Positions 46,581-54,882 of a stretch of DNA of 64,000 nt are shown piece by piece. The position numbers and the translations under genes were made by a program. A model generated the notes under the pieces. It had not been told where the DNA came from and did no database searches. It worked only from the letters and a program-made list of their open reading frames with translations. Within the stretch, counting starts at the first letter, position 1. Every line of letters starts with the position of its first letter. This stretch comes from Pseudoclavibacter sp. AY1H1 (GTDB taxonomy: Bacteria > Actinomycetota > Actinomycetes > Actinomycetales > Microbacteriaceae): NCBI RefSeq assembly GCF_002931055.1, contig NZ_PSXX01000004.1, positions 215,947 through 279,946 on the forward strand, in the 5' to 3' direction.

Positions 46581-48272
46581 CTACTTCGGCGCCCGCGTGG
46601 CGATGCCGATGACGGCGACACCGAGGAGCGCCACGATGAGCGACAGCGCGGCCGCCGTGTTGAATGCCCCGGCCTGCTGCAGGTTGAAGATCGCGACGCC
46701 GAGGGTCTGCGACCCCGGTGAGAGGAGCAGCACGGAGAGCGTCAGCTCGCGCACCGCGGTCACGGCGACGAGCACCGCCCCGGAGATCGCGGCGGGCGCC
46801 GCCATGCGGCTCGAGATGTCGAAGAGGGCGCGCATCCGCCCGGCTCCGCCGATCCTCGCGGCCTCCTCGGCACTCGCCGGGGTGCTCGCGAGCGGCGCCG
46901 CCACGGCCTGCACGACCAGCGCCGTGAACGACGTGATGTAGGCGCACAGGATGAGCCACGGCGTGTTGAACAGGCCGAGGTGCGGTGCGAGGACAAGCCA
47001 CGCGACGGCGATGACGATGCCGGGAACCGCCTGCGGCAGCATGGCGAGCGCCCGAAGCGGGCCGCTGCCGCGCATCCGCGTTCGGGTGGCGAGCACCGCG
47101 ATGCCGAGGCCGAGGAGCCCGCAGACGAGGCCCGCGAGCACCGCCAGCATCACCGAGTTCGTGGCCCCCTTGACCGCGTTGGCCGAAGTCACAGCCTTCA
47201 CGACGTTGTCGAGCGTCAGGTTCTCCGGGGTGAAGGCGAGGCCGGGCGCTCGGAGCAGCGACTGCTGCAGCAGGGCGAGCAGCGGCAGCACCGTGACGGT
47301 GAGCACAAGCACCCACGTCACCACGGAAATGGGGACGCGCCCCCGCCCGAGCGGCAGGAGCTGCGGCGCCGACGAGGACGAGTCGAGCTCCCAGCGACTC
47401 CTGCCGATGACGAAGTCGACGACAAGCGCCGCGAGGGCGAGCACCAGCAGGACGACCCCGATGGTCGCGACGACCGCGAGCGGCTCATCCACGGTGCCCG
47501 ACTGCAGGTAGCGGTAGACGAGCGTCGCGAGGGTCGTGTACTGCTCGGGGAGGCCGATGATGGAGGGGATCCCGAAGTCGGCGAGGTTGCCGACGGCGAT
47601 GAGCACGAACGACGACAGCAGTGCGGGCCGCAGGAGCGGCACCGTGATCGTGAAGACGCTGCGTGCCGGGCTGGCCCCGGCGATGCGCGCCGCCTGCTCG
47701 AGGTCGGACGGCACCCGGCGCAGGGCAGCCGAGACGATGAGCATCGCGATCGGGTAGCTGTGCACCGTGAGGAGCAGGATGACTCCGTCGGCGCCGTAGA
47801 TCGACCAGAGCGGGCCGCCGAACGCCTGCGTCCACCACAGGTTCACGGGGCTCGTCGGGCCCGCGATGCCGAGCCACGCGATCGCGCCCACGAACGGCGG
47901 CACGAGCAGCGGCGTGAGCGCGAGGAGACGCAGGCCGCGGCGACCGGCGAGGTCGGTGCGATCGAGCAGCACCGCGAGCGCCGTGCCGACCGCGACGGCA
48001 CCGAGCGCGGATGCGCCCGCCGAGACGAGGCTGTTCGTCGCGGCCTCGACGACGTCGGCCTGCCAGAGGACGTGCAGCTGGGAGCCGCCGGCCGCGAGCA
48101 CGAGGATCGCGCCGATGGGCACGAGGACAACCGCGGCGACGGCGACCCAGAGCGCCAGCGACAGCCCGTGCACCCCGTCGAGCGTGGCCCGGCCCGAGTT
48201 GCGGGGCGCCGCGGAGGCGGTGCCGCTGCTGACAGCGGCACCGCTCCCGGGTGTTGTTGCGAGTGTGCTCAT
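46581..48272 (-). CDS. ABC importer permease with two fused membrane domains, FbpB type
   Basis: The ATG at 48272 gives 563 residues; the frame continues upstream without coding character. About 12 helices form two BPD_transp_1 domains, each with a coupling motif: EQAARIAGASPARSVFTITVPLLRP and EEAARIGGAGRMRALFDISSRMA. This duplicated form is typical of FbpB and PhnU-like permeases. It follows the binding-protein gene by 19 bp. A 145-bp gap with an 18-bp direct repeat (46522 and 46555) separates it from the ATPase gene. Confidence 0.9.
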   Translation of the reverse strand: MSTLATTPGSGAAVSSGTASAAPRNSGRATLDGVHGLSLALWVAVAAVVLVPIGAILVLAAGGSQLHVLWQADVVEAATNSLVSAGASALGAVAVGTALAVLLDRTDLAGRRGLRLLALTPLLVPPFVGAIAWLGIAGPTSPVNLWWTQAFGGPLWSIYGADGVILLLTVHSYPIAMLIVSAALRRVPSDLEQAARIAGASPARSVFTITVPLLRPALLSSFVLIAVGNLADFGIPSIIGLPEQYTTLATLVYRYLQSGTVDEPLAVVATIGVVLLVLALAALVVDFVIGRSRWELDSSSSAPQLLPLGRGRVPISVVTWVLVLTVTVLPLLALLQQSLLRAPGLAFTPENLTLDNVVKAVTSANAVKGATNSVMLAVLAGLVCGLLGLGIAVLATRTRMRGSGPLRALAMLPQAVPGIVIAVAWLVLAPHLGLFNTPWLILCAYITSFTALVVQAVAAPLASTPASAEEAARIGGAGRMRALFDISSRMAAPAAISGAVLVAVTAVRELTLSVLLLSPGSQTLGVAIFNLQQAGAFNTAAALSLIVALLGVAVIGIATRAPK

Positions 48273-48291
48273 GAGAGGGACAGCGTGCTCG

Positions 48292-49335
48292 CTACAGGAA
48301 CAGCGTGCGGAACTTCTCGACCGCGGCGTCCTGGCTGGCGCGGATGGTCTCGAGCTCCGGGGAGAGGATCGTGATCTCATCCATCGCCGGGGCACCCTCC
48401 GGGGTACCGACGTCGGCGCGCACCGGCAGGTACGACTGGCTGACGGCGACCTCCTGGCCCTCCGCGCTCACGAGGAAGTCGACGAACGCCTTCGAGGCGG
48501 CCTCCTCCTCGGTGTTTGCGAAGATGCCGACGGGCTGCGACACGTACGGCACGCCCTCCGTCGGGTAGGAGACAGCGATGGGCGAGCCCTGGGCGGCGAG
48601 CTCGCGGGCCAGGTAGTCGACGACGATCCCGACGGGCTGCGCGCCCGTCGCGATGGCCTGGGAGACGGGGCCGTTGCTGTCGGCGATCACGGGCTCGTTC
48701 ACGGCGAGGTCCGTCAGCCACTGCTCGCCGAGCGCCGGCTCGTCGAGCCACACGGCGGCGTTGTACGCGGCCGCGCCCGACACGTCGGGGTTCGGCATGA
48801 CGAGCTTGTTCGCGTACTCGGCGTCGGTGAGCTCAGCCCACGACGTCGGCGGCTCGGTGACGAGGCCCGTGTTGTAGGCGATGACGGTCGGGATGATGCG
48901 CGTGCCCGTGTAGTAGCCCTCGGGGTCGACGACGTCCTGGTTGAGCGACTCGACGTCGGTCGGCGAGTACTGCAGCAGCAGCTCGTCGGCGGCGTAGTCC
49001 TCGAAGGTGCCCGCGTCGGCGGCGAGGAACACGTCCGCCTGCACACCACCCGAGGCCTGCTCGGTCGCGACACGCGTCGTGAGGTCGCCCGTGCCGGCAC
49101 GGAACACCTCCACCGTGACCTCCGGGTGGATCTCGGCGAACGCCGCGACGAGCGCATCCGCCTTCTCCTGCGGCTCGGACGTGTAGAGGGTGATGGTGGC
49201 GGCTTCGAGCGCGGATGCCGCCGAGGGGCTGGCGTCGCCGCTCGCCGCGGTGCTCGGGGAGCTCGCGCAGCCGGCGAGGAGGACGCCGGCGAGGCCGAAG
49301 GCCGCGAGCGCGGCTGGGGTGCGGAGGGAGTTCAT
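48292..49335 (-). CDS. ABC importer solute-binding lipoprotein, FbpA/PhnS type
   Basis: A 347-residue lipoprotein with lipobox LLAGC (Cys23) and a class II binding fold: ITLYTSEPQEKADALVAAFAEIHPEVTVEVFRAGTG at the start, ADVFLAADAGTFEDYA, then PTVIAYNTGLV and GIVVDYLARELAAQGSPI. The usual FbpA iron ligands (a C-terminal Tyr-Tyr pair) are not seen, whereas TSxPQE and SGAAAYN-type loops fit anion-binding relatives. Its ATG overlaps the metallophosphoesterase stop by 4 bp. I infer binding of a phosphonate or phosphate ester. Confidence 0.88.
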   Translation of the reverse strand: MNSLRTPAALAAFGLAGVLLAGCASSPSTAASGDASPSAASALEAATITLYTSEPQEKADALVAAFAEIHPEVTVEVFRAGTGDLTTRVATEQASGGVQADVFLAADAGTFEDYAADELLLQYSPTDVESLNQDVVDPEGYYTGTRIIPTVIAYNTGLVTEPPTSWAELTDAEYANKLVMPNPDVSGAAAYNAAVWLDEPALGEQWLTDLAVNEPVIADSNGPVSQAIATGAQPVGIVVDYLARELAAQGSPIAVSYPTEGVPYVSQPVGIFANTEEEAASKAFVDFLVSAEGQEVAVSQSYLPVRADVGTPEGAPAMDEITILSPELETIRASQDAAVEKFRTLFL

Positions 49336-50303
49336 GATGACCTAACTGTTCGAGGGGAGAGCGGGTCTGCGGGGGAAGGGCTGAGGGTGAAGAGCGGGGA
49401 GGGATGCTCGACGGTGACGCTGGAGGCGCTGACGCCGTCCGGCGTGAGGTGCACGAGCGAGAACATCGAGCGGTCGAAGCCGCTGACCGTGCCGGGTTCT
49501 GCGTCCATCACCTGGTGGTAGGCGAGCGCAGGCCCGACAGAGACGTGCACGCCCCGCATCGTGGCGGCGAGCGGATGGTGGAAGTGACCGGACAGGATCA
49601 TCCGGACGTCGGTGCCCTCGACGATGTCGAGGAAGTCTGCTGCGTCGCCGAGCCCGGCGCGGGCGAGCATCGGCAGCGGGGACCCGAGCGGCGGGTGGTG
49701 CATGACGACGATCGAGCCGGAGCCGAACGGCTGCGCGAGCTCCGCGTCGAGCCACGCGAGCTGCTCCGAGCCCAGGCGCCCGGGAGACGAGTCGAGCAGC
49801 ACGAAGCGCCACTCGCCGACGTGCACGGCCCGCGGCATGGCCGTTCTGGGCAGGGTGCCGTCGGGCAGGGTGCCGTCGGGCAGGGTGTCGTCGGGCAGGG
49901 CATGCCCGGGCAGGATGCGCGCCGCGTCCCGGTCGTCGTGGTTGCCGAGCACCGTGAGCACAGGCACGCCCCACGCCGCTTCGAGCTCGAGGAGCGCCTC
50001 GCGAAGCGCCGGGTAGGCGCCCTCGTTGCGCCGTTCGATGAGGTCCCCGCTGATCACGATGACCTCCGGGGTGACGCCTGCCGCTTGCGCGTAATCGCTG
50101 GCCGCGTGCATCCGTCGAATGCCGTCGACCGCCCCGTAGAGGGGTGCGCCGACCGTGGCGTGGACGTCGCTCAGGTGGAGCACCGTGGTGCGGTTCGGTG
50201 CCGCGGCGGTCGCCTCGGCACCTGCGCCTGCGTTCGTCGCGGTGCCTGCGTTCACGTCGGTGTTCACGTTCGCCGCAGTGCTCGCGTGCACGTCAGCGCT
50301 CAC
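49332..50303 (-). CDS. Metallophosphoesterase, CpdA/GpdQ-like
   Basis: A 323-residue enzyme with all five metallophosphatase motifs: SDVH (Asp46, His48), SGDL (Asp87), GNHD (Asn121, His122), MHHPP (His202) and GHFH (His240, His242). The class is that of cyclic nucleotide and glycerophosphodiester phosphodiesterases. The first 38 residues are an Ala/Thr/Asn-rich tail, and residues about 133-157 hold an LPDGT repeat from a 15-bp DNA array. Overlaps of 4 bp on both sides couple it to the tyrosine-phosphatase-like and binding-protein genes. It may cleave a diester to feed the histidine phosphatase. Confidence 0.92.
   Translation of the reverse strand: MSADVHASTAANVNTDVNAGTATNAGAGAEATAAAPNRTTVLHLSDVHATVGAPLYGAVDGIRRMHAASDYAQAAGVTPEVIVISGDLIERRNEGAYPALREALLELEAAWGVPVLTVLGNHDDRDAARILPGHALPDDTLPDGTLPDGTLPRTAMPRAVHVGEWRFVLLDSSPGRLGSEQLAWLDAELAQPFGSGSIVVMHHPPLGSPLPMLARAGLGDAADFLDIVEGTDVRMILSGHFHHPLAATMRGVHVSVGPALAYHQVMDAEPGTVSGFDRSMFSLVHLTPDGVSASSVTVEHPSPLFTLSPSPADPLSPRTVRSS
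49846..49920 (-). repeat. 15-bp tandem repeat inside the metallophosphoesterase gene
   Basis: Five imperfect units of TCGGGCAGGGTGCCG (plus-strand reading) keep the frame and encode LPDGT-like pentapeptides between two catalytic motifs. Confidence 0.85.
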
Positions 50304-50983
50304 GACCGAACCGAGGCTGCCTGGGCGGCCTTGCTGCGCAGGGCGAGCACCTGCTCGTCGGTGAGTCCGTGGCGGCGCAGGTACGCTTCGGCGCCACCGA
50401 GCTCGCGGATGATGGTGAGCGCATGCTCGAGGGCTTCCGGCGGGCTGTCGAGGTGCAGGCGGAGGATCTCGTCCCGCTGGGCTGCGGGATAGGCGGCGGC
50501 GACGGCGAGCGCGTACGGCTCGCGCACGGAGCGAACCTCGACACCGGAGAGCACGTAGTCGGCCACCACGTCGGCCTCGCTCGCACCGCCCACGAGCTGG
50601 GCCAGGGCGACGACGAGCCCGGTGCGGTCCTTGCCGGCAGTGCAGTGGACGAGCACACCGCGTTCCGCGTTGGCGAGCACGGCGACGGCTTCGGCGAGCG
50701 CACCTCCCCGCCCCCGGAGGAGCGTCTCGTAGATCTCCTCGAGGCGTCCCGCGACGGGCGGCTCACTGCCGTACAGCGGCACTTGTCGCACCGGGACGCC
50801 GTGCTCGCGCTCGCCGGACTCGGCGCGCTCGCGGAGGTCGAGGATGAGCGAGACGCCCAGCGCACGCAGCGCGGCCTCGCCGTCGGCGGCGAGCGCGTCC
50901 GGTGATCCGGCGCGAACGATCCAGGGTGACGTCGTGCTGGCTGCGCGGGCGTTGAACAGCCCGTCGATCTCGATTGCCCTCAC
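50300..50983 (-). CDS. Tyrosine/dual-specificity phosphatase-like protein (CX5R)
   Basis: A 227-residue protein with P-loop HCTAGKDRTG (Cys114, Arg120) and upstream general-acid region LILDLRERAE; it fits the Y_phosphatase3/LipA-like group. The GTG at 50983 is chosen because GGGAGG lies 5 nt upstream; the GTG two codons earlier would have no spacing. LipA-like members hydrolyse phosphotyrosine, phosphoinositides or other small phosphoesters. It is the first gene of the operon containing an importer and two other phosphatases. Confidence 0.88.
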   Translation of the reverse strand: MRAIEIDGLFNARAASTTSPWIVRAGSPDALAADGEAALRALGVSLILDLRERAESGEREHGVPVRQVPLYGSEPPVAGRLEEIYETLLRGRGGALAEAVAVLANAERGVLVHCTAGKDRTGLVVALAQLVGGASEADVVADYVLSGVEVRSVREPYALAVAAAYPAAQRDEILRLHLDSPPEALEHALTIIRELGGAEAYLRRHGLTDEQVLALRSKAAQAASVRS

Positions 50984-51250
50984 GAGCACCTCCCGTTGCG
51001 TGGAATCCGGCCCGTTACATTGATTCCGCAGGGCCTGGAACGTTGTTACATCGGGAGTGTGACGAGCGAGAGTGAACGCGCGGTGACGAGCGTCGAGCGC
51101 GCGGATGAACTCCGGGAGACGAGTGCGCGCAAGGGACTGAGGGGCGGAGGATGACCAGCCAGATCGCCGCGCGTGCAGGTGCTGGACTGCGGAAGCGTGA
51201 GAGAACGGTCAGGTTGCGCGCGGTTCGGTGCGGTGCGGTGCGGGACGGCG

Positions 51251-51314
51251 CGATGCGGGCGCGGCGCGATGCGGGCGCGGCGCGATGCGGGCGCGGCGCG
51301 ATGCGGGCGCGGCG
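51251..51314. repeat. 16-bp tandem repeat, four exact units
   Basis: CGATGCGGGCGCGGCG is repeated four times without change, suggesting a recent expansion. Confidence 0.92.
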
Positions 51315-51425
51315 CGGCGTGGCGTGGTTCCACAGCTTCAGGCGGCGCGGCGTGGGCTGCTCCCCGCCTAGGTCCATGTCCGCGTCCCCGCTTCCGTCTG
51401 CGTCCACGTCCACGTCCAATGGGAT

Positions 51426-51527
51426 GTGCGGGCTTTTCGCAACCGTGATGGGTTTTTACCCATCACCGGTCACCGAAACCCCGCACGCACCTCCGCAGAA
51501 CCCATCACGGTGGCGAAAACCCCGCAC
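51426..51527. repeat. 102-bp palindromic element, copy 1
   Basis: Its 31-bp ends (51426-51456 and 51497-51527) are inverted copies with 28 of 31 matches. Inside the left arm a second perfect hairpin joins 51445-51453 to 51458-51466 around TTTT. The layout resembles a REP doublet or miniature element without coding capacity. Confidence 0.85.
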
Positions 51528-51673
51528 GAAGCGACTCCACGCAGCCGCTCCACCCCTCGGGACCCAGCCGCCATGACCCAGCCGGCGTGACCCGGCGCGG
51601 CGCGGCCTGATCCCCGTCCCGTCCCGCTCTACGGCCCGTCCCCGCCTGCGTCCTCGTCCCCGCCACCCGGGCC

Positions 51674-51775
51674 GTGCGGGCTTTTCGCATCCGTGATGGG
51701 TTTTTACCCATCACCGGTCACCGAAACCCCGCACGCACCTCCGCAGAACCCATCACGGCTGTGAAAACCCCGCAC
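51674..51775. repeat. 102-bp palindromic element, copy 2
   Basis: It is 98/102 identical to copy 1 and 248 bp downstream. The four differences all fall at positions 14-17 counted from either end. Flanking sequence (GAAGCGACTCCACGCA, and a later CCGCC/GACCCAGCCGG stretch) is also shared, so the pair may come from a tandem duplication. Confidence 0.85.
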
Positions 51776-51942
51776 GAAGCGACTCCACGCATCGACTCCA
51801 CAGCTTGACGCCACGCATCCACTCCACGCATCGACTCCACCCCTTGGGACCCGGCCGCCACGACCCAGCCGGCACGACGCGGCGCAGGAGACGGCGACGC
51901 GAGAGGGCTGGCATGCGCCGGGATTGCGGGTGCGAGCGCACC

Positions 51943-52095
51943 TCGGAGGTCAGCCCCGCAGGTAAGTCCTCGCAGACCAGTCGTCGGAGATCAGCCTTCG
52001 CAGATCCGTCCTCGGAGGCCAGTTGTCGCGGGCCAGGACTCGCACGTCAGGCCTCGCAGGCCAGGACTCGCAGGCCACCCCTCGGAGGTCAGTCT
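51943..52095. repeat. 14-bp minisatellite, about 11 units
   Basis: Degenerate units near TCGCAGGCCAGNCC follow one another with a 14-bp period (one unit of 13). The array runs into the last codons of the RpiR-family gene, whose stop is at 52089-52091. There are no spacers, so it is not a CRISPR. Confidence 0.82.
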
Positions 52096-52952
52096 TCCGA
52101 GAGCGCGTCGGCCACGACGTGCCGCATGCCGACGACCTCGTCGCCGCCGATGAGCTCCGACAGCGCAGAGTGGAACGCGTGGAGCACGATCGTGTGGCCG
52201 AGCCGCGCGAGGAACGGATCGATGTCGTGGGCGGTGCCCGCGGGTCCGGTCGTCACGACCACGTCGGCGACCCGTCCGAGCGGCGAGCGCGCGTAGCTCG
52301 TGACCAGCACCACGGTGGCGCCCTGCGCACTCGCAGCCTCGGCTGCCCGCAGCGACTGCACGTTCGCACCGGAGTAGCTGAGGGCGAGGCACACGTCGCC
52401 GCTCGAGAGCGAGCGCACCGCGAACTGCTGCGCGAGCGCATCCACAGGAGCCTCGACGGAGTGACCGAGCGTGCTCAGGCGCATCGCGAAGTCCTGCAGC
52501 GGGGGCCCCGAGAAGCCGCTGCCGACGAGCACGACGCGGCGGGCGCCCCGGAGCGCCGCGACAGCGGCGACGATGCGCTCAGGGTCGACGCTCTCCTGCG
52601 CGAGCCGGACCGCGTCGATCGCATCGTCGAACGTGCTCGCCTCTCGCACGGTCCCCTGTTCCCGCGGGGCGAGCGGCGCCGATCGCGCGAGGTCGAGGCG
52701 GAGATGCTGGAAGCCGCGGAACCCGAGGCTCTGGCAGGCGCGGATGACCGTGGCCGTCGACGTACCCGCGGCGTCCGCGAGCTCCGCCGTCGACCACTCC
52801 ACGATCTCGTCCGGCCTGGCGAGCACCATCTGCGCGACCTTGCGCTCACTCGGGCCGAGGGCGGCGGATGCGGCGCGCACGCGGGCGAGCACGCTCAGCT
52901 CCGGGCGCGTCACGCCCCGGAGCCGCTCTGGATCGTGCACTGGCCCTGACAT
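52089..52952 (-). CDS. MurR/RpiR-family transcriptional regulator
   Basis: A 287-residue protein from the ATG at 52952. The N-terminal HTH_6 domain reads LGPSERKVAQMVLARPDEIV, then ELADAAGTSTATVIRACQSLGFRGFQHLRLDLA. The C-terminal SIS domain binds phosphosugars (VVLVGSGFSGPPLQDFAMRL, CLALSYSGANVQSLRAAEAA). TACCCT ends 7 nt before the ATG, as for a leaderless mRNA. Regulators of this class sense sugar phosphates or related ligands. It could control the phosphatase-importer operon 1.1 kb downstream on the same strand, but there is no direct evidence. Confidence 0.9.
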   Translation of the reverse strand: MSGPVHDPERLRGVTRPELSVLARVRAASAALGPSERKVAQMVLARPDEIVEWSTAELADAAGTSTATVIRACQSLGFRGFQHLRLDLARSAPLAPREQGTVREASTFDDAIDAVRLAQESVDPERIVAAVAALRGARRVVLVGSGFSGPPLQDFAMRLSTLGHSVEAPVDALAQQFAVRSLSSGDVCLALSYSGANVQSLRAAEAASAQGATVVLVTSYARSPLGRVADVVVTTGPAGTAHDIDPFLARLGHTIVLHAFHSALSELIGGDEVVGMRHVVADALSED

Positions 52953-52991
52953 GAGACGGAGGGTACACGTCCGCGTGAAACACTGACCAGC

Positions 52992-53972
52992 ATGCGTGCA
53001 ATCACGGTTCCTACCCCCGGCGGGCCAGACGCCCTCGTCCTCTCCGACGTCGACGAGCCGACCCCCGGGCCGTTCGAGGTCATCATCGACGTGGCAGCTG
53101 CCGGCGTGAATCGCGCCGACGTCGCGCAACGCGAAGGCAAGTACCCCTCCCCCGATGGCGCCCCGGCCTGGCCAGGTCTCGAGGTGAGCGGAACCGTCGT
53201 CGAGATCGGAGCATCCGTGACCGCCTGGAAGGTCGGAGACTACGTCGTCGCGCTCCTCCCCGGCGGCGGCTACGCCGACCGGGTCGCGGTCGACGAGGGC
53301 CTCGTGCTCCCCAAGCCGCGGCGAGTCGACCTCGTCGAAGCCGCCGGGCTCCCGGAAGCCGTCGCGACCGTCTGGTCGAACCTCTTCATGAGCGCTGGCC
53401 TCGAAGCTGGCGAGACGCTCCTCGTGCACGGCGGCACGAGCGGGGTCGGCACTATCGCCATCCAGCTCGCAACCGCCCTCGGAGTGACCGTCTACGCCAC
53501 CGCCGGCACGCCAGAGAAGGTCGCCATGACGGAGCAGCTCGGCGCGACCCGAGGCATCAACTACCGCGACGAGGACTTCGTCGACGTCATCGCGCAAGCC
53601 ACGGGAGGCCGCGGCGTCGACGTCGTGCTCGACATGATCGGCGGCGACTACCTCGCCCGCGACGTCAACGCGCTCGCGACCGGCGGCCGGATCATGGTCA
53701 TCGCGGCGCAGGGCGGCAACGAAGCGACCATCAACGTCGGCCGCCTCATGCAGAAGCGGGGCCGCATCTGGGGCACGACCCTGCGAGCCCGCCCCCTGGA
53801 AGAGCGGCGTGCGATCGTCGCGCAGGTGCGCGAGCACGTGTGGCCGCTCGTCGAGGCCGGCAAGGTGCGCCCCCTCCTCGACACCGCCGAGACCCTCGAC
53901 TTCACGCATCGAGCACACCAGCGCATGGAGTCCGGCGAGCACATCGGCAAGATCCTCCTCGCCGTGCGCTGA
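52992..53972 (+). CDS. NAD(P)H:quinone oxidoreductase, zinc-independent MDR family (QOR/PIG3-like)
   Basis: A 326-residue cytosolic enzyme. The N-terminal groES-like domain contains AGVNRADVAQREGKYP and PGLEVSGTVVEIG. The Rossmann domain has VHGGTSGVGTIAIQLA for NADPH and GATRGINYRDEDF. Zinc-binding cysteines of alcohol dehydrogenases are absent. The NRADVxQR motif fits the TP53I3/PIG3-type quinone reductases. AACACT ends 7 nt before the ATG. Only 39 bp separate it from the divergent RpiR gene. Confidence 0.9.
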   Translation: MRAITVPTPGGPDALVLSDVDEPTPGPFEVIIDVAAAGVNRADVAQREGKYPSPDGAPAWPGLEVSGTVVEIGASVTAWKVGDYVVALLPGGGYADRVAVDEGLVLPKPRRVDLVEAAGLPEAVATVWSNLFMSAGLEAGETLLVHGGTSGVGTIAIQLATALGVTVYATAGTPEKVAMTEQLGATRGINYRDEDFVDVIAQATGGRGVDVVLDMIGGDYLARDVNALATGGRIMVIAAQGGNEATINVGRLMQKRGRIWGTTLRARPLEERRAIVAQVREHVWPLVEAGKVRPLLDTAETLDFTHRAHQRMESGEHIGKILLAVR

Positions 53973-54073
53973 CCGGCGCGCAGGACCCGAGGCTGGTCCG
54001 CCCGTGCGCATCGGCCGCCCCTCATCGACCGATGCAAAGCGGCAGACGCGCACTGGCGGACACCTGCCGACCG

Positions 54074-54130
54074 ACGCTCATCCACCGGTGCGCGCAGGCC
54101 TGCGCTCATCCACCGGCGCGCACCGCCTGC
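54074..54130. repeat. Two-unit direct repeat between convergent genes
   Basis: CGCTCATCCACCGGYGCGC occurs twice about 28 bp apart in the gap between the quinone oxidoreductase gene and the next minus-strand gene. Each unit can form a small CCGG-centred stem. Confidence 0.6.
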
Positions 54131-54133
54131 CCC

Positions 54134-54598
54134 TCAGAGCAGCTGCGCGTCGATGCCTTTCCGACGGAGCCCCTCGATGACCTCGTCGTCGACCCCGAGC
54201 AGGGTCATCGACGTGAGGTTCGGGAAGTGGCGCGTGTCGGTGAAGTCGGCGATATCGAAGGTCGAGTCGTCGCCGCCCCACTGCGGGGCGATCTCCAGGT
54301 AGATGTCGTTCCCGCCATCCTGGAAGAGCTCCTCGACGCTCGGCGCGTATTCGCTGGGCACCGGCAGCGAGCGGAAGTACTCGAGCACCTCGGGGATCGG
54401 CTCGGTGATCTCCTGCGAGAGGTCGATCTCGCGGTCGACGTGCTCTTCGAGGAAATCCGCGAGCACGAACTGCGGGGTCAGCAGCTCCTGCTCGTACATC
54501 AGCTCCTGGATGACGGCGAGCTTGAAGTTGAGGTCGGCGAAGTCGATCGCCTCGCTGGGCAGGTCGCCGGCGGGCTGGGTCTTGGTGGAATCGCTCAT
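54134..54598 (-). CDS. Conserved hypothetical protein, possibly DUF6892
   Basis: A 154-residue acidic, soluble protein from the ATG at 54598. Recognisable features are FADLNFKLAVIQELMYEQELLTPQFVLADFLEEH and a C-terminal LTSMTLLGVDDEVIEGLRRKGIDAQ. This resembles DUF6892 proteins as I remember them, which have no established function and often occur near toxin-immunity genes; neither point is verified here. It is single, with an inverted repeat about 55 bp upstream. Confidence 0.65.
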   Translation of the reverse strand: MSDSTKTQPAGDLPSEAIDFADLNFKLAVIQELMYEQELLTPQFVLADFLEEHVDREIDLSQEITEPIPEVLEYFRSLPVPSEYAPSVEELFQDGGNDIYLEIAPQWGGDDSTFDIADFTDTRHFPNLTSMTLLGVDDEVIEGLRRKGIDAQLL

Positions 54599-54652
54599 GC
54601 GGGCCATGCTGGCGGAAGCACTTGAGCGTCCGCCGAGATGCCCAGGGCCGAC

Positions 54653-54687
54653 TTGTGGTCGCTCAGGCCATCGATTGACGACCACAA
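54653..54687. promoter_or_regulatory. Inverted repeat upstream of the hypothetical gene
   Basis: TTGTGGTCG (54653-54661) and CGACCACAA (54679-54687) form a perfect 9-bp inverted repeat with a 17-bp gap. It may be an operator for the gene starting at 54598. A 21-bp direct repeat (54698-54718, 54721-54741) follows. Confidence 0.5.
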
Positions 54688-54882
54688 CTCACTTCTCGAC
54701 TCGGCGAGCGGGGCGTGAGGCGACTCGGCGAGCGGGGCGTGGAGGGGGAGGCACGCGGGCACCGGGCCTGGCCGCTTTCGCGTTGTTGCGCAGGCTATGC
54801 GGGAGAGACCCGGCAGCACGTTCCGGAAGGCTCGCGAGGAGCATAGAGTCCACGGCATCGACATCGATTCCGGGGGGGTCCC

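Larger units (their letters stand above)
50984..52088. other. Non-coding, repeat-rich 1.1-kb region
   Basis: I see no convincing gene here. Directly before the phosphatase operon, GTTACAT occurs twice (51014-51020 and 51045-51051), with GGAATC/GATTCC flanking the first (51002-51027); these may be regulatory. The rest holds the tandem and palindromic repeats listed below. Confidence 0.7.

Noticed and set aside
45242..49335. Fe(III) importer FbpABC as the function of the transporter
   Set aside because: No iron box was found at the operon and the binding protein lacks the expected Tyr pair. Three phosphatases share the operon, so a phosphorus solute is favoured; iron is not fully excluded.
51943..52095. 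Possible CRISPR array
   Set aside because: Units are contiguous and degenerate, with no unique spacers and no cas genes nearby.
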